Below are positions 1 through 12,366 of a stretch of 64,000 nt of DNA, piece by piece. Within the stretch, counting starts at the first letter, position 1; every line of letters begins with the position of its first letter. Position numbers and translations under genes: made by a program. The notes beneath the pieces were generated by a model that worked only from the letters and a program-made list of their open reading frames with translations, did not search any database and was not told the origin of the DNA. The stretch comes from Diplosphaera chodatii (lineage: Eukaryota; Chlorophyta; Trebouxiophyceae; Prasiolales; Stichococcaceae). The stretch covers positions 1-64,000 of the forward strand of contig JAALGY010000041.1 of the NCBI GenBank assembly GCA_032358165.1, given 5' to 3'.

Positions 1-3000
1 CATCCTGTGACTACCTGGGAGCCTGCGTAGATTCCAATGACATGTGTCCTCGCATCTGTGTCGCAGATGGACAATGGGAGCCCATCTGTGTTGGATGTCT
101 GTGAGCCGACTGGAGCATGGATGCACATACAGGTGCAGTTGCAGCTGATGATGGGCAGCAGGATGATTCGGAATGCTTCATCAAGGTCTGCAGGTCCATC
201 AATTTCAGAGGTGCCCGGATGCTCACAGTACCAATAACACCACAGCAGATTGTACAAGCACTGCACTCGATAGAATTCTGGATGCTGCTGATGTCCAACA
301 GCTGGAGGACATGCTTGGCACACAGGTTGTCACACTACATTACATCTTTCATGGCTCCTCGCGTCGCCAGTAGTGTCCTCATGTCAGCATTCGGTTGTGC
401 GCTGGCGGCAGCAAGGGCGAACACAATGTCAGTTCCTGACGTGACCTGCTGGTGGCCAACCAGACTTGGTATACACAGCGGCCCTGCTCTTGCTACTGCA
501 CACTACCGCATCTTGCTGCGTGCTGGCATGAGCGCTAAAGCGGCAAAGTCCTCGTTCGCCTCTATGTCGAACCGGTAGCACCCTCCATCATTGCTGGCAG
601 CAGCTGGTCGATTGCGCATTGGTAGGCTTTCCAAAAATGGTCCAGGAGCAGCACGGCAAAGCTGCCACCATCCGGTTGCTACTCCTGCAAGCACACGCGC
701 AGTAATTCGTGGGCATCTGATTACACAGTCCTGGCTCAGAAACGCTAAGATGTCTGCCGAGGTCAAGGGGGAATCCTATACAGCAGGTTTCTGGGCATAT
801 CGCGGGTGGCATCGTGCACGAGCGTAACAGTGTTGCGTCAACAGTCGCCCGGCTGCCAAAGCAAGCTGTGAATGGACTCACCATCTGAGCAGCAGCGTCC
901 ATGGAGCTCGCATCCACGAGCTGCCAGTCATCATCGCCTGCCTGAAGCTCTTCCTGCTGCTGACGCTCAGCTGCAGCCTGCATTAAGCCACAATACGCCA
1001 TTCGGAATACAGCTTAGCATTGGGGCATTGCTGAATACAGCAGCAGGACGCAGAAATGAGCAGGGCTCATGGCTGCCATAAGCCGCAGGGCCTGGGTGCA
1101 CACCATGCTGTTCACCTCAGCAGGCGCCGAGACCAGGGTCGAGGCTGGGCCCGGCTCAGCCGGCAGCGGGGCCGCCAGGGCAGCCAGGGCATCAGCGGCC
1201 GCCGCACGCACCGCCACATCGGGGCTCAGCCGCATGGCCTCCTGCAGCGCCGCCGCCACGCCGCCGTCGGCCAGGGCCTCGCGGCAGCCGGCGTGCGCCG
1301 CCGCAGCCGCCGCAGCGGTCGCCGCCGCCACCCGCCGCCGCAGGCTCCGGCAGCCGGATGCCCAGCACCAGCGCCACCGCCAGCGCGTCGCCGCCGCGGC
1401 CCCCCAGCGCCTCCGGGAAGCCGGGCGCCGCCGCCAGGGAGCTGAGCGCCCCGGCGGCGGCCGTGGCGGTCAATGTGTCCCGCGCCGCCAGGGCCTTGAT
1501 GACGGCCGGCAGCGCCCAGCAGTTGCCGAGCACCGCGGCGCAGGCCGTGTCGCCCGCCGCAGCCAGCGCCCCCAGCGCAGCCTGCACCAGGTATCGCAAC
1601 AGCAGGCTGCAGCATGCCTGGAAACCTGAGCAGCACAGCCTCGCACGCCGATGTCAATTGCCACTGGCCCACAGCGCCACCTGCAATCCTGCCAAACGCT
1701 TTGGCAGCACGAGCACTGGCTGGACAGGTCGTCTGTAGCCTAGTGTCGCACATGGCGCAGCAACCAGTGTGATGAATCGGAGTGAGGCAGCGGTGCCCTG
1801 CAACACAGTGGTGAGGGCAGCGCGACGTACCAGCGACGCCTGGCGGAGGCGCGGCAGATCCTCCGGTGTGGACCTGGATGCCAGCGGTCGGTCATCCAGG
1901 AGTAGCACGAGGAATGCGGCGGCATCCCTGCAGAGAATGGAGTCAGCAGCGTCTGTAGGAATCATTGGTGTGCAACAGGGTGCTGACAGCCACCTGATGG
2001 CCCGGCGCTGCTGCACCAGCGGTGCGGCGGCCTGTCTGTTGCCGCGGCTGTATGAGGAACGTCTGGGAGTTCAGAAGCCGGCCGTCGCCTCCAGGAACTG
2101 CTGCCAGAATGCACTCTGCAGTTGAAGCTGCCGATGAGGGCATTACTGCACTACCTGGATGCTGTCATCTCTGTCACGCCATCAGCCAGCCTCCAAACCA
2201 GCAGCAGGCCACTCGAACATTGAAACTTCGGTGACATTCGTTATGCTACATGGACACCATCTGGCACCGTTGCCAAGTTGCTAAGAAACGCAGATGCTGT
2301 CGGCACATTGCTCGCAGGGTAGGAGTGTACAGGTTCTGGCCACCTGCGCAGGAGGGCCCTGGCTGTGTCTTCTCCACCGGACGCCGCAAGTCCCCAGATC
2401 AGCGTCGCCATCGCGGTGCAGGCGTCCACGCCGCACCGCAGCATGGTCACTGCATAAGAAGGCGTGCAACCACTTGATGCCGTGGTACGAAAGACTGTGA
2501 CAACCACCAACAATTAGCTGCAGGTTACAGCCGGCGGTTGTGATTGCCAGACACAGCACAGAGGCCGCATCCGCTGACAATACAATGCGGTTCACAAGAC
2601 TGCAAAGTATCCGCGCAACCCTATCAGGCAAATGACGGCCAGCATACTGTCTACTCGACCCTTGAAGATCACATTACCATGCCAAGGCCAGTGAGTTGCG
2701 CTTGCAGGGCACAATGTGCTGTCGGCTTCCAAGTCCAGGGTTGCGGAGCTCGAAGCAATGCTCACGCATCTGGTCGATGCTGATTGCCGTCTCGCCGTGC
2801 CGCCATAGCATCTCCTCGAGTGCGGCAGCCGCAGCATGGTCTGCCGCTGCCGCCTCCGCCACCTCCGCCGCCGCACTGTGCGTGGGCCCCGGCGCCTGCG
2901 CGTCTGCACCCTGCACAGCGCAGTAGCATTGTGGCAGCCTGAAGGATCGCCAGTTGGAAGCTCGGAGTACAAAAGGACACTTGATGGTGTCGGCGCATTT

Positions 3001-4448
3001 TGTCTGGCCCTCGAAGCACTGCCAGAGGGCTGTCAACGCCCGATGCAATACATGGCAGGCCTGTGTGTGCTCACCCATTAGTGAACAGGCACAGCCAAAA
3101 CAAATTTGGACATGCAGCTGAGCGAGCCTGGCAGACTGCAGGAACTAAGGGTTGTGGGCTGGTAGGCAGTGCAGACGAAACTTACCAGTGTGGTGTGATC
3201 GACGACCATTGGCACAGCGCTGGCGTCACCTGGTGCCGCCTCCGCCGCGCCATTGTGCTGCGCCCGTGGCAGATCCCGCAGCTGTTGCTGCACGGGCCGG
3301 ATGTGCTGGTCCCACCAGCGTCCCTGTGGGGTGCCAGGGGACTGCAGCCGCAGGCGCCGCAGCCTCTGGCGCAGCAGCGCGATGGGCAACCACGATGGCT
3401 TCCGCCGCAGGTCCCGCAGCTGCAGCTGCTCCTCCTGCAGCTGCCGCGGGCTGAGGAACGGTGGCGTGGTGATGTGCGAGTGCAGGGACTGTGCGGAAGC
3501 CGCCAAGGGTTCCGGTGCGACCGGCACCAAAAGCTGTGTCTCGACGCTTCCTGCGCCCAGTGCCGACGTGTGCAGAGGCGGAGGCAACCACCGCTGCTGC
3601 TGCTGCTGCTGCCAGAGCGAGTGCTGCTGCTGCTGCTGCTGCAACTGCTGCCACGGGCTGAGGGGCGGCGGTGACGGGTCGTAGTAGGTGCCATACGGCT
3701 GCGGTGGAGGGTCGTAGGGCGAGTGCGGGGAGTGAGCCGGCATCACCGGCGACATTCTGGAGTTGTAGCCCGGCGTCTCCGTCTCATAGCCGTCGGTGCC
3801 GGACGGCAGCGGCTGCAGCGGCGGGTCAGCCTGCAGCAGGGCCGGGTCGTCTCGTGCGGTGCCGCAACCCGGCATACATGTGTGCCTGTGCATGCAGGGT
3901 GTGCGGCAGCGGCCCACAGGAGGCCGGATGTACAGCTGAGGTAAGGCAGAAAGTCTGAGGGGCAGATCTGTCCAGCTGTGCTGCGTGAATGCGCACCATG
4001 TGCATGATGTCGTCATGGCGCTGCAGGCACCTCGCCAGCTCGGCGTACACAGCCCCAAACTCTGGCGGGCAGATGAGGCCCCCCTGCAGCGAAAGAGCAG
4101 AACAGTGCTGAGTCATACTACAACCATCTCAATCGTTGGCGAAGAGCCCTGGCAGACAATCCAGCGCTGCACTCCAATAATTGAACCCTCACCATGCATG
4201 CAGACACCTGATGTCAAGGCTCAGCGCCGCAGGGCATGGCTCAACAACGAGTGGGTGGTGTTCTAGTGTCTGGATGGCAAAATGGCACGATCTTGAGGCC
4301 TCATGAGAATCATGGACCCGCACCTGCAGCAGGCCGCCGGGCACTGGCTGGCGTGCATCGATGGGCGTGCAGCCCAGCAGACTGCTCGGCAATACTGCCC
4401 AACCATACAGCAGCGCATTGTGCTGATCAGTTGCCTTGATGCTGCAAT
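1..4448 (-). CDS. Armadillo-repeat protein with Gln/Pro-rich region, C-terminus beyond window
   Basis: Phase-consistent exons, read on the minus strand: 4448-4324 (5' edge uncertain), 4083-3934, 3830-3186, 3060-2766, 2449-2344, 1927-1831, 1581-1116, 977-882, 661-507, 464-344 and 284-1, which is still open at the window edge. The 645-base exon encodes a Pro/Tyr stretch and two poly-Gln runs. The exons at 2766-1116 encode alanine/leucine-rich helical repeats of Armadillo type, such as ACTAMATLIWGLAASGG and TAAAGALSSLAAAPGF. The last exons (for example DLDEAFRIILLPII) match nothing I recognise. Exon 1581-1116 is one base too long and changes frame near 1340. No ATG is in frame in the first exon seen, so the 5' end may join the kinase-like gene upstream. 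ARM repeats usually bind proteins; the partner and role are unknown. Confidence 0.72.
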
Positions 4449-4602
4449 CTGCATGAAGCAGATCCCAGGATGCAGTGCCATCGGAATGGCAACAAATAGC
4501 AGACCGCACAAGGGTGTGTATTGTCTGCGACAACCGGGTCACGTTCTGTGGATGGGCATGCCAGCACCTTTGCAAGAGGACTGCAGATACATAAAAGATG
4601 CA

Positions 4603-7600
4603 TCACTTTGAGGGCTCATGGGGATAAGCAGGCAGCGCACTCAGGAGCCTGAAGCCTGGCGCAGCTTCGAGGCAGCCCACGAGGCGGCAGCCTCTTGATG
4701 TGGACTCAGAGCCCTCGAGCCGCAGCGCCCTGATCAGCTGCACTGAGCTCCTGGTTGCAGCGAAGGCGGGCAGCAGCTCCCCCTCCAGGGAGAACACGCA
4801 GGCGACGGCCTCGCCGCCTGTGCCAGCAAGCTGCCCGTCAGGCAGAACATTGAGGCTGCATGACACCGCATCAAGCCCTGCGGCCATCGACGGCGGCCGG
4901 CGCTGTCGCCGCACAGAAGCAATGTAGGCAACGGCATCCCCATCCATAGGGCCCAGCGATAGGAGAACTCCTGAAAGCCCACAGATAGGTGGGGTTCAAA
5001 GCCCATGCATTGGCTGCTGTGCACATGACAGTGAGCGTGATCCACGCTGCTGCGACGCTTAGCCGGAAGGAAGCCCTGAGCAGCCCTGGGGTCTGGCATG
5101 GCAGCAGATGCAGTGGCTGGCGCAGCTGCCTCATCAGCTTTGCCTACCTAGCGTTTTTGGGCTTGGGATCAAAGCTGGGGATGCTGTGCCCTCAAGAGGC
5201 TGCTGCCAAGCTTGAGAACAACCAGCAACCCGCTGCTAGCTTTGGCTCTGACAAGGTGACATGGCTGCTGTAATGCAGGGATGCAGCAAAGTAGAGGCAG
5301 CGGCACACGCTGTAGGCCGGGGCAGTCGAGCATCGCGTCGGCCTGGAACAGCGAGGGCAGGCTGCAGCACATCCCGCCGCCGCCGCTGCGTGCCGCCGCC
5401 CGCGAGATGGCAAAGCCGAAGCCCGTCGCACGCCGGCCCTGCAGGTGCTGCAGCTGCATGTACGCCAGGCCCTGCAGTGCCACAGCTAGCCGCTTGGTAA
5501 GTGTAGGCCGACCATGTCACAGTGCAGATGCAACTCGAGGCTCTTGCACGACGTCCATATTGCTGCAGATGCACACGTGCTCAGGTTCTGAGCAGTGGAC
5601 GCCATGCATATGATGCCAACCCTGGAGTGGGCCGGACAGCAGCATGACTGACGGCCACTTGCAGCACCAAGACGCGGTGGCACTTGTATATGAGCAGGGT
5701 CGCAACCCTTGGGAAAGCAACAGCGCTGTGCAGTAGGCACCCTACTGCACACCGGGAGGCGCAGAAGGCAAAGCCACTGGGCGCACCAGGCCGGCAATGA
5801 GGCTTTTCGTTTGAACTGCGGCCCCGCGCGCCTCTGGAGTCCGCGCATCAGCCGCCTCCGCCAGCATCCGGGCCGCCAGCCAGGCGGCGCGCTGCACGTC
5901 CAGCTGCTGGATGTCGGGCGGCGTGAGGTGCGCCTGCGCGGGCATGGCTCCCACTTTCAGGAGCAGCTCGGGGCTCGTCAACGCACCATCACACATGCGG
6001 GCTCGGCGTTCCGACACCCCAGCCCAGTGGGTCAAGGCTGAAATCACGGCGGGTGCCGGCGCAGTGCTGTGGCAGACTGCTGGTCAGGCGCACACGCAGC
6101 TTCATCAGTGGCAGCTCTGGCATATGGACAGGTCCACGGGTGCAGTGCGCTTCGGCTGCACGCCTCTCCCCAACATTGATATGTGAAATGCGCCCATCAA
6201 GATGCTCTCACCCTGGGTGGCCACCGCGGCACGTCAGCGCCACGGCGATCGGCCACAGGCAGCACGCCCCTCAGGATGCTGGCCACCTGGCCCTGGCAGC
6301 CGGCGGCGTGCTGCAGCATCAGCACCAGCGGTGAAGGATGCAGTGCCTGGACGGGGCTGCAAAGACTGCTTGGGCTGCCAGAAGCAGTTGCACTGTCCTC
6401 ATTGCACAGAAATGCAGAAGTACAGCAGGCAGATGTACGGACAGCAGCAAGTTTCCAGTCGAAGTGCTGCTTCAGGTCGTAGCTAATCATGTAGCTGATC
6501 GTCATGCTGCTCATCACTGACACATGCAGCAACGGGTAGTCTGTCACCAGGCTCAGCGCTTGCTGCAGCGCGTCAGCAGTTGGCCGCAGCTGCGCCTCAG
6601 GCAGGAGGCACCGCCAGATGAGGTCTCGGACACCCTGCAGCAACCACACCATGTCGTTAGAGGTGGCGCAAATGCCACAAAGCGCGGGCAGCACCTGTAG
6701 ATGCAGGCTCTACTCGTGCTCGTGGCTGAAAGCACCTGCAGGCTAGCTTTCCTTCGGTGCTGTGCCAGCTCAAGTTTAGGCGAAGTATCACATGAGGTCG
6801 GCATGGATGTGCTGCCGGCAACCAAACGTGCTCTGAGCGTTGGGGTTCAGGGTTTAGGGTCTACTGTGGCAGCACACCTGGGGGCCCGGCAGCGCACTGT
6901 CGAAAAGTTTGCGGTCGCCCAGGATCTGCGGGTGGTGCACCTGCTGCCCTGTTGCCACCTCCGCCGCCATGTACCCAAAGGCGTGGATGTCGTCCTCGAA
7001 AGTCGGCGCGCCCACGGGGGAGATGCTCAGCGCTGCAGGCATGCAGCAGGGCAGCGGGGTCAGCCACCTTAGCAAGCAAGCAGGCACAGTGCTCCTGGAG
7101 CTGCTGCTGTTCTTGCCATGGAGGACAGCGTAACGCAGCAGAGCATGGGGGCAGCAGCTGCGCTGTGCAGGCGTAAGGTGCACCTGGACACCTGGAAATA
7201 TGCAGACCGCTGGCTAGGCGTCACACGGGCAACAAGTCCACACACCTGTCAGGCACGCCAGGGATGCGTTGCCATCGGACGACAGCAGCACGTTTGACGC
7301 CGACACGTCCCCGTGCACCACCCCGCTGGCGTGCATGTGGCGCAGGCCCTGCGCCACCTGCGCCAGCAGCGCCAGGGCCGGCGCCGCCAGTGGGATGCCC
7401 TGCAGCACATTACCACATGCATGCTGGCAACTCGCCAGCACCGCAAGAAAACACACAAGGTGCTGGCGTAGCCCAGGGGGCGCCGTATGGGCTGAAAGGA
7501 CACATGGTCGAAGGGCAGGTCTGAGCAACTGAGGTGCGAGGGAGTGACACATGTGCACGTGCTGCTCATGTACCTGGCTGTGCCGCCACCGCAGCACGGA

Positions 7601-8631
7601 TCGCAGGGAGCCTCGGGCCTGCACAGGTGCACATGCACGGTCGCACACATACATACAGTGATGCTACACTGATGCAACACTGGCTGATCAGATTCCAAAA
7701 TGTGACGCTTGTAACGGCCATGTGCCCGTGCCAAGCAGTAGCCTCTGGCGCAGTTGCATGAGCAGGCCCGAAGAGGGTAACGCAAACTATACATCTTGCT
7801 CTGCTCAGCCACATCTCCACCTTGCAGGGGGTGACAGTGTGGATGCGCCCTGTATTCTCGTCGCAGGAGTACTGCAGCAGCTGCAGCACATTCGGATGGC
7901 GCAGCCGCTGCAGCGTCGCCAGCCTCCTGCCCGCCTGCTGCTGCAGGCACGCACAGTAGGAACACGCGTGGACCAAGCGCCTGACAGTAACAGCAACACA
8001 CAGGCACTAGCAGGAGTGCGCGCCGCAAGACTTTCGTTAGCTGCACTAACATGCACGGCACCGTTCGTGTGGCCCGTTGTGTGGTGGGAGGTAGGTAGAA
8101 GACGGATAGAACAGACGCAGTCAGGCGCATCTGCCCGCTGAGCCGGGCACCATGACAGTCACCCACCCCTGCAGGTCCAGATGGGATCTTGAAGGTGTGG
8201 ACCACCACCTCGCCAAACACAGGCCAGTGCACCAGCTTGGGCGCTTCGCAGAATGCCGTGTACGCTTCACGCAGCGCAGCGTGGCACGGCAGCCCCAGGC
8301 ACGCCTGCGCAAGACGTGCAACGCGACGATATTGGTCCGGCTTGCTTGTTGAATCGGATCGGATCTGGCTCACGCTCGCTAAGTTGTGTCTCATGTGAAG
8401 CGTGCAGTCACGTTGCTGCGCTTGTGCGCACCGGCACACATAGGTATGAGACAGGTATGCACTGTACATGGCTCCGGCACGAGCACATACCCGGGTTCCG
8501 ACACGGCTGCCTGCCGGCATTTGCTGGCGCCCGTTCTGATCGTCGATACCAGCGTCTTCCGTGCTTGGGGCCTGTTCAGCGTCCGCGTTGTGATCCTGCC
8601 ACAGCTCGATCAGGTCGGCAGGGTCCTCCAT
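4603..8631 (-). CDS. Protein kinase-like gene, predicted pseudokinase
   Basis: Starts at the ATG at 8631 (MEDPADLIELW), with an in-frame stop a short way upstream. Successive exons encode a kinase fold: a possible beta-3 lysine (VVVHTFKIP, ~8.2 kb), helix C and following strand (LRHPNVLQLLQY, ~7.9 kb), hinge (ARGSLRSVLRW, ~7.6 kb), catalytic loop HGDVSASNVLL (~7.3 kb), an activation-segment end with TFEDDIHAFGYMAAEV (~7.0 kb) and the C-lobe signature CLLPEAQLRPTADAL (~6.6 kb). No glycine loop is visible, and the DFG position reads LACLTG, so catalysis is doubtful. Exons near 6.2-4.6 kb follow the kinase domain; the last (4947-4603) has a faint WD-like look but no family I can name. It ends in TGA at 4603, unless it splices onward into the ARM gene. 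Scaffold-type pseudokinases are a fair comparison, but this is inference. Confidence 0.72.
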
Positions 8632-9238
8632 GATGTTCTGCCACGCAGCTGGCCCACGACGCCCCGAACCGCAAACCAGGGGTGCTGCCTACTGTTGACA
8701 ACTTCTCGCACAGCAACAATCTTCAGGTTGTCACAATGAGCTCACAATCTGCACATGCCAGCGACCGGTTCTACTGTTCATACCCAAACCCCAGCCAGCT
8801 GTATGTGCTCCTGCAATGCCTCGCGTGAGCAGCGGCACTGCCGACGTGCCGCCCGCCGAGGTAACAGGCGGAGACGAGGAGTGTTGCACGTGTTGCCGAA
8901 ACACCCTATCCTTGCTGCAGATGGGCTGGCCGCTGATGTTGGACTGTAGGTCCGCTAAAGGGACGCATTTCTGTACGGCGTGATCCTCCGCAAAGGCAGA
9001 TCCCTGCCCTCCGTCAGATTGACTGGCCACGTAACACTTAGTCATCGACTGGAGCCCACCTTGCAGCACTACAGGTCAAGCAACCAGCAGCCAGGACCCG
9101 ATGTCGACACAGGTTGTACAGCATGGAGCACACGATGACCGGCAGACAAGCCAAAACCCCTGACAGACAGAATGTTTGGCGCGGTGTGCAGCATGGGCAC
9201 CACCGGCGTACATGTGTGCACCATGCACAGCTGCACGC
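8632..9238. other. Intergenic stretch between two minus-strand genes
   Basis: This lies between the start of the kinase-like gene and the stop of the helicase. ORFs here show no domain and poor composition. It probably holds the kinase gene's promoter and the helicase's 3' UTR. I see no repeat or RNA gene. Confidence 0.5.
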
Positions 9239-12200
9239 TCAGCTGACACCCGCTGCCTCCGCCACCGCGGCACCGGCTTCGGCGGGCGGCGCCGCGCGGC
9301 CCCTGTTCGCCAGGGCGTTCAGCGGGGCTGGTATGTCGTGGATGGGCGCGCCCCTGGAATTCCGCTCCACAATCTCCTTTGCCAGCTTGACCTGCATCGG
9401 CAAGCGCGCCAAGGTTGCAAGGTTGCGGGACTGAGGTATGACGGAAGCTTCGACAGCGCACGAGGCGCAGGGAGCACAGGAAGCACAGGAGCCCTGACTG
9501 TGGTGGTCTCTGTGCGTTCCCAGTGCATGGCGACAGAGCATGGGGCGTCACCTGGCGTCCCAGCACGAGGATGGACACTGTCCCATGCCCTGTAGCGCCC
9601 CTGGCAGTCCTGCCAGCCCTGCGCACGTACTCCGAAGGGTCCCTGCAAAGCAAAACCCAGCGTGTCACCTAAGACATTTGTACACAAAAAGGACAGTCCA
9701 ACAGTAAGCGGCCTACAGATGCCAATAGACGCTGTCGCTTAGTAGACGCTGGCCTGGGGAAGTCGAACAGCACGACGTGGCCGACGCCCGGCAGGTCGAT
9801 GCCGCGCGAGGCCCGGTCGCTGGCCACCAGGATGAGCGGCGGGTCGCCGTACCGCGGCGGCTGCATGAAGGCCTGCAGGCAGGGTGTTGCATGACCAAGC
9901 CTCAAGGCTGCACATCCAGGGTGCAGACAGCTACACCTAACAGCTACACCTTTGAGACTGGCTGAGCAAAGACGCGTGCAATGAGGCACAGTGCCAGTGC
10001 CACACCTGCAGGTTGGCCAGCCGCTGCGGGGTGGTGATGGCAGCGTGGTACGGCAGCACCGTCACGCCGAGGCCCCTGTCGCTGTGCTGCCGGCCGTCAC
10101 TGAAGTCGTCGTCGTCTGAGCCGCCGCGGCTGCTGTGCTCGGGCGCCCGGCTGCCCGCGCGGTTCAGCGCGTTCTCGACGACGCGGCATGTGTCGATCTT
10201 GTTGCAGAACACGATGACGCGCTCCGCTGGCTGCATACCAAAACCCACAGGTGTCGACATCACGGGCAAGGACGTCCCAACTCGCCATCCGTTGCCATAT
10301 GCAACCTGAAGTATGAAACTCTTAAAAGCATTCTAAGGGGAGCTCGAAGTCCACCTGTCCGCGCAGCAGGGCCAGCAGCGCGTCCAGCTTGCGCTGCCGC
10401 CCGCTGTCCTCGCTGATGTCCTCCCCACCGCTGCAGTCCAGCACCTGCTCCAGCACCCCTGGAGCAAAATGCACAGGAACAGGCTGTGAGTGGCCGCGGT
10501 AACCGCAGAAGCCATGCACAGCAGCAGCTCCTTGGGTACCCTCAGATAGTGCTAATGCAACTGAGAGCAAAGCCAATCACTGTACAGTCTGATCAGCCCA
10601 ACAGGTAGCAGCGCAGTGCCCAGTCCAGACCCACCTGGCGCGCTGCAGTGCAGGCCGGGCCCCAGCGCGGGCACGATGCCCGGGAAGCTCCCTGCCAGCG
10701 CGTCGTACAGCGCCGCCGGCAGCGTCGCCGTCACCAGCACGAAGCGCGTTGCCGGCGGGGCGCCGGCCCGCAGCGGGGCCACCTGCTCTGCAAACGCCGC
10801 CGCGTCGCCTGCATGGGATGCAGCTCAACCCACCTCAGCCACTGCCGGCGTCGGATACACCAAGGCCGTTTCACACTGGCACCTGCTGTGCCGACACACT
10901 TGTGCTGCAGGACATGCATGCCAGCGTCGCCGTTTTACGGCCATCTCGCCCAGGAGATGACCACAGCACAGCAGTGCTGCTGTCAAAAGCAAAGCATTGG
11001 TGCCATCATGAGGATGTGCCTTTGGTGTCAGACAGCGGAGACGGGGCCGCTCACTCAGCAGCAGGTCGGCCTCGTCCAGCACGATCGCGCGGCAGGCGTC
11101 CAGCCGCAGCGTGCCGGCGGCCAGGTGCTCCCGCGCCCGCCCCGGCCCCGCCACCACCACATCCACCCCCTGCACCCAGCGCCTCACACCGATGGTCTTA
11201 TGGGACAGATCACAAACACTCCTGATGGGTACAGGCCCGGTACGGCACTTCCTTGACTGTGCAACGCAGCCGAACAGGAAGTGCCAGCACAGCTGCAATG
11301 CCAACATGAGATGTGAGGGCTTCGACATGCTGCAGACCGTTGCCGGCAAACAAGGCACCTGGTCCAGCGCCTCGCGCTGCGTCTTCCAGGGGCGGCCGCC
11401 GGTCAATGCTGCACTCCGCAGGGGCGCGCCCTTGGCCAGGCCCCGCACCACCGCCAGCACCTGCTGGCACAGCTCTGCAGGTGCAGAAAAGCAGAAGGCG
11501 TCTGCCGCGAGCAGTCATGTTTTGGTAGTGCATTGCAGCTGGCAGATTATCCACAGCACAGCCCCTTTCGCAGGGACAGCTGCACGCACAGAGTGCTGCA
11601 GTGCAGAAAAACAAAGCACTGCTGATGGTAAGCGCTGCACCCTCGGTGGGCGTGATGATCAGCAGGCGCGGGCAGTTGGGCTGCGTCACGGGTTGCCCCG
11701 CCGCCGCCTCCTCCCCCCGCAGCGCCTGCACCAGCGGCGCCAGGTACGCGAGCGTCTTGCCGCTGCCCGCGTGGTCCGCCACCGCGGCGTGCGGCGCATC
11801 CGACAGCAGCACCCTGTACGCCGCCGCCTGCACGGCAGGGTGCTGATGGCTTCGATGCTCTCCTTTGGGAAGAGAAAGTCATGCTGACGCGCTTCCGACT
11901 GCTGACACGCTGTTGTTGGTCTGCATGCTTGCCTAAACTCCAGAGGCATGGACCTGCGAAGTCGGCTGATGAAACGTTCTGTAGGTATACGAACTGAAAG
12001 CAGCAAACGCACCTGGATGTGTGAGGGCCGGGTGATGCCGAGGCCCTTCAGCGCCTCCACCATCTCAGGCGTGGCGCCGGCGGCCCTGAAGCTCTGCGAC
12101 GTGAAGAACGCCGCTTTGCTGGCCGGCGCCGGCTGCTGCCGCCCGCCGCTCCTGCCCCTGCCGCCGCCCCTGCCTCTGCCGCTGCCCCGCCCCCCTGGAG

Positions 12201-12366
12201 CGCTCCTGCCGCCGCCGCCGCCGTCCTCTCTGCGCTGCTGTTGCTGCTGCTGCTGTGAGGCTTCGCCTGCGCCGCGGCCTCCCCGGGGTGGTGTCTGCGA
12301 CCGGCCGCCGCCTCTGCCGCCACTGCTGCGGCCGCTGCGCCGCTCACCAGTTGCTGTGGCAGCCAT
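9239..12366 (-). CDS. RH50: DEAD-box RNA helicase, RH50 type (probably plastid)
   Basis: Ten phase-consistent exons: 12366-12013, 11827-11641, 11474-11359, 11169-11055, 10808-10635, 10458-10355, 10230-10006, 9872-9754, 9642-9552 and 9391-9239, giving 545 residues. Motifs in order: Q-motif region GITRPSHIQ, motif I AGSGKT, ITPTE, motif II DEAD (VLDEADLLL), motif III TAT, motif IV VIVFCNKIDTCRVVENAL, motif V SDRASRGIDLPGVGHVV and motif VI YVRRAGRTARG. ATP-dependent unwinding of RNA is expected. The motif IV-VI wording is closest to the plant RH39/RH50 group, which acts in chloroplast rRNA maturation. The N-terminus is long and Arg/Gly/Gln-rich, and an acidic Asp/Ser insert follows motif IV. The start chosen is the first in-frame ATG; an upstream exon carrying a transit peptide is possible. 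The intron after exon 8 uses a GC donor. Confidence 0.86.

Noticed and set aside
117..578. A 153-codon plus-strand frame at the left edge
   Set aside because: The minus strand carries three in-phase exons of the ARM gene here, so this is antisense noise.
3588..3660. CTG/CAG run that could be called a microsatellite
   Set aside because: It is the poly-Gln coding part of the ARM gene exon 3830-3186.
7249..8631. A 460-codon open frame on the minus strand
   Set aside because: It includes several kinase exons but also reads through introns; the kinase hinge and catalytic loop only appear when splice sites are used, partly in other frames.
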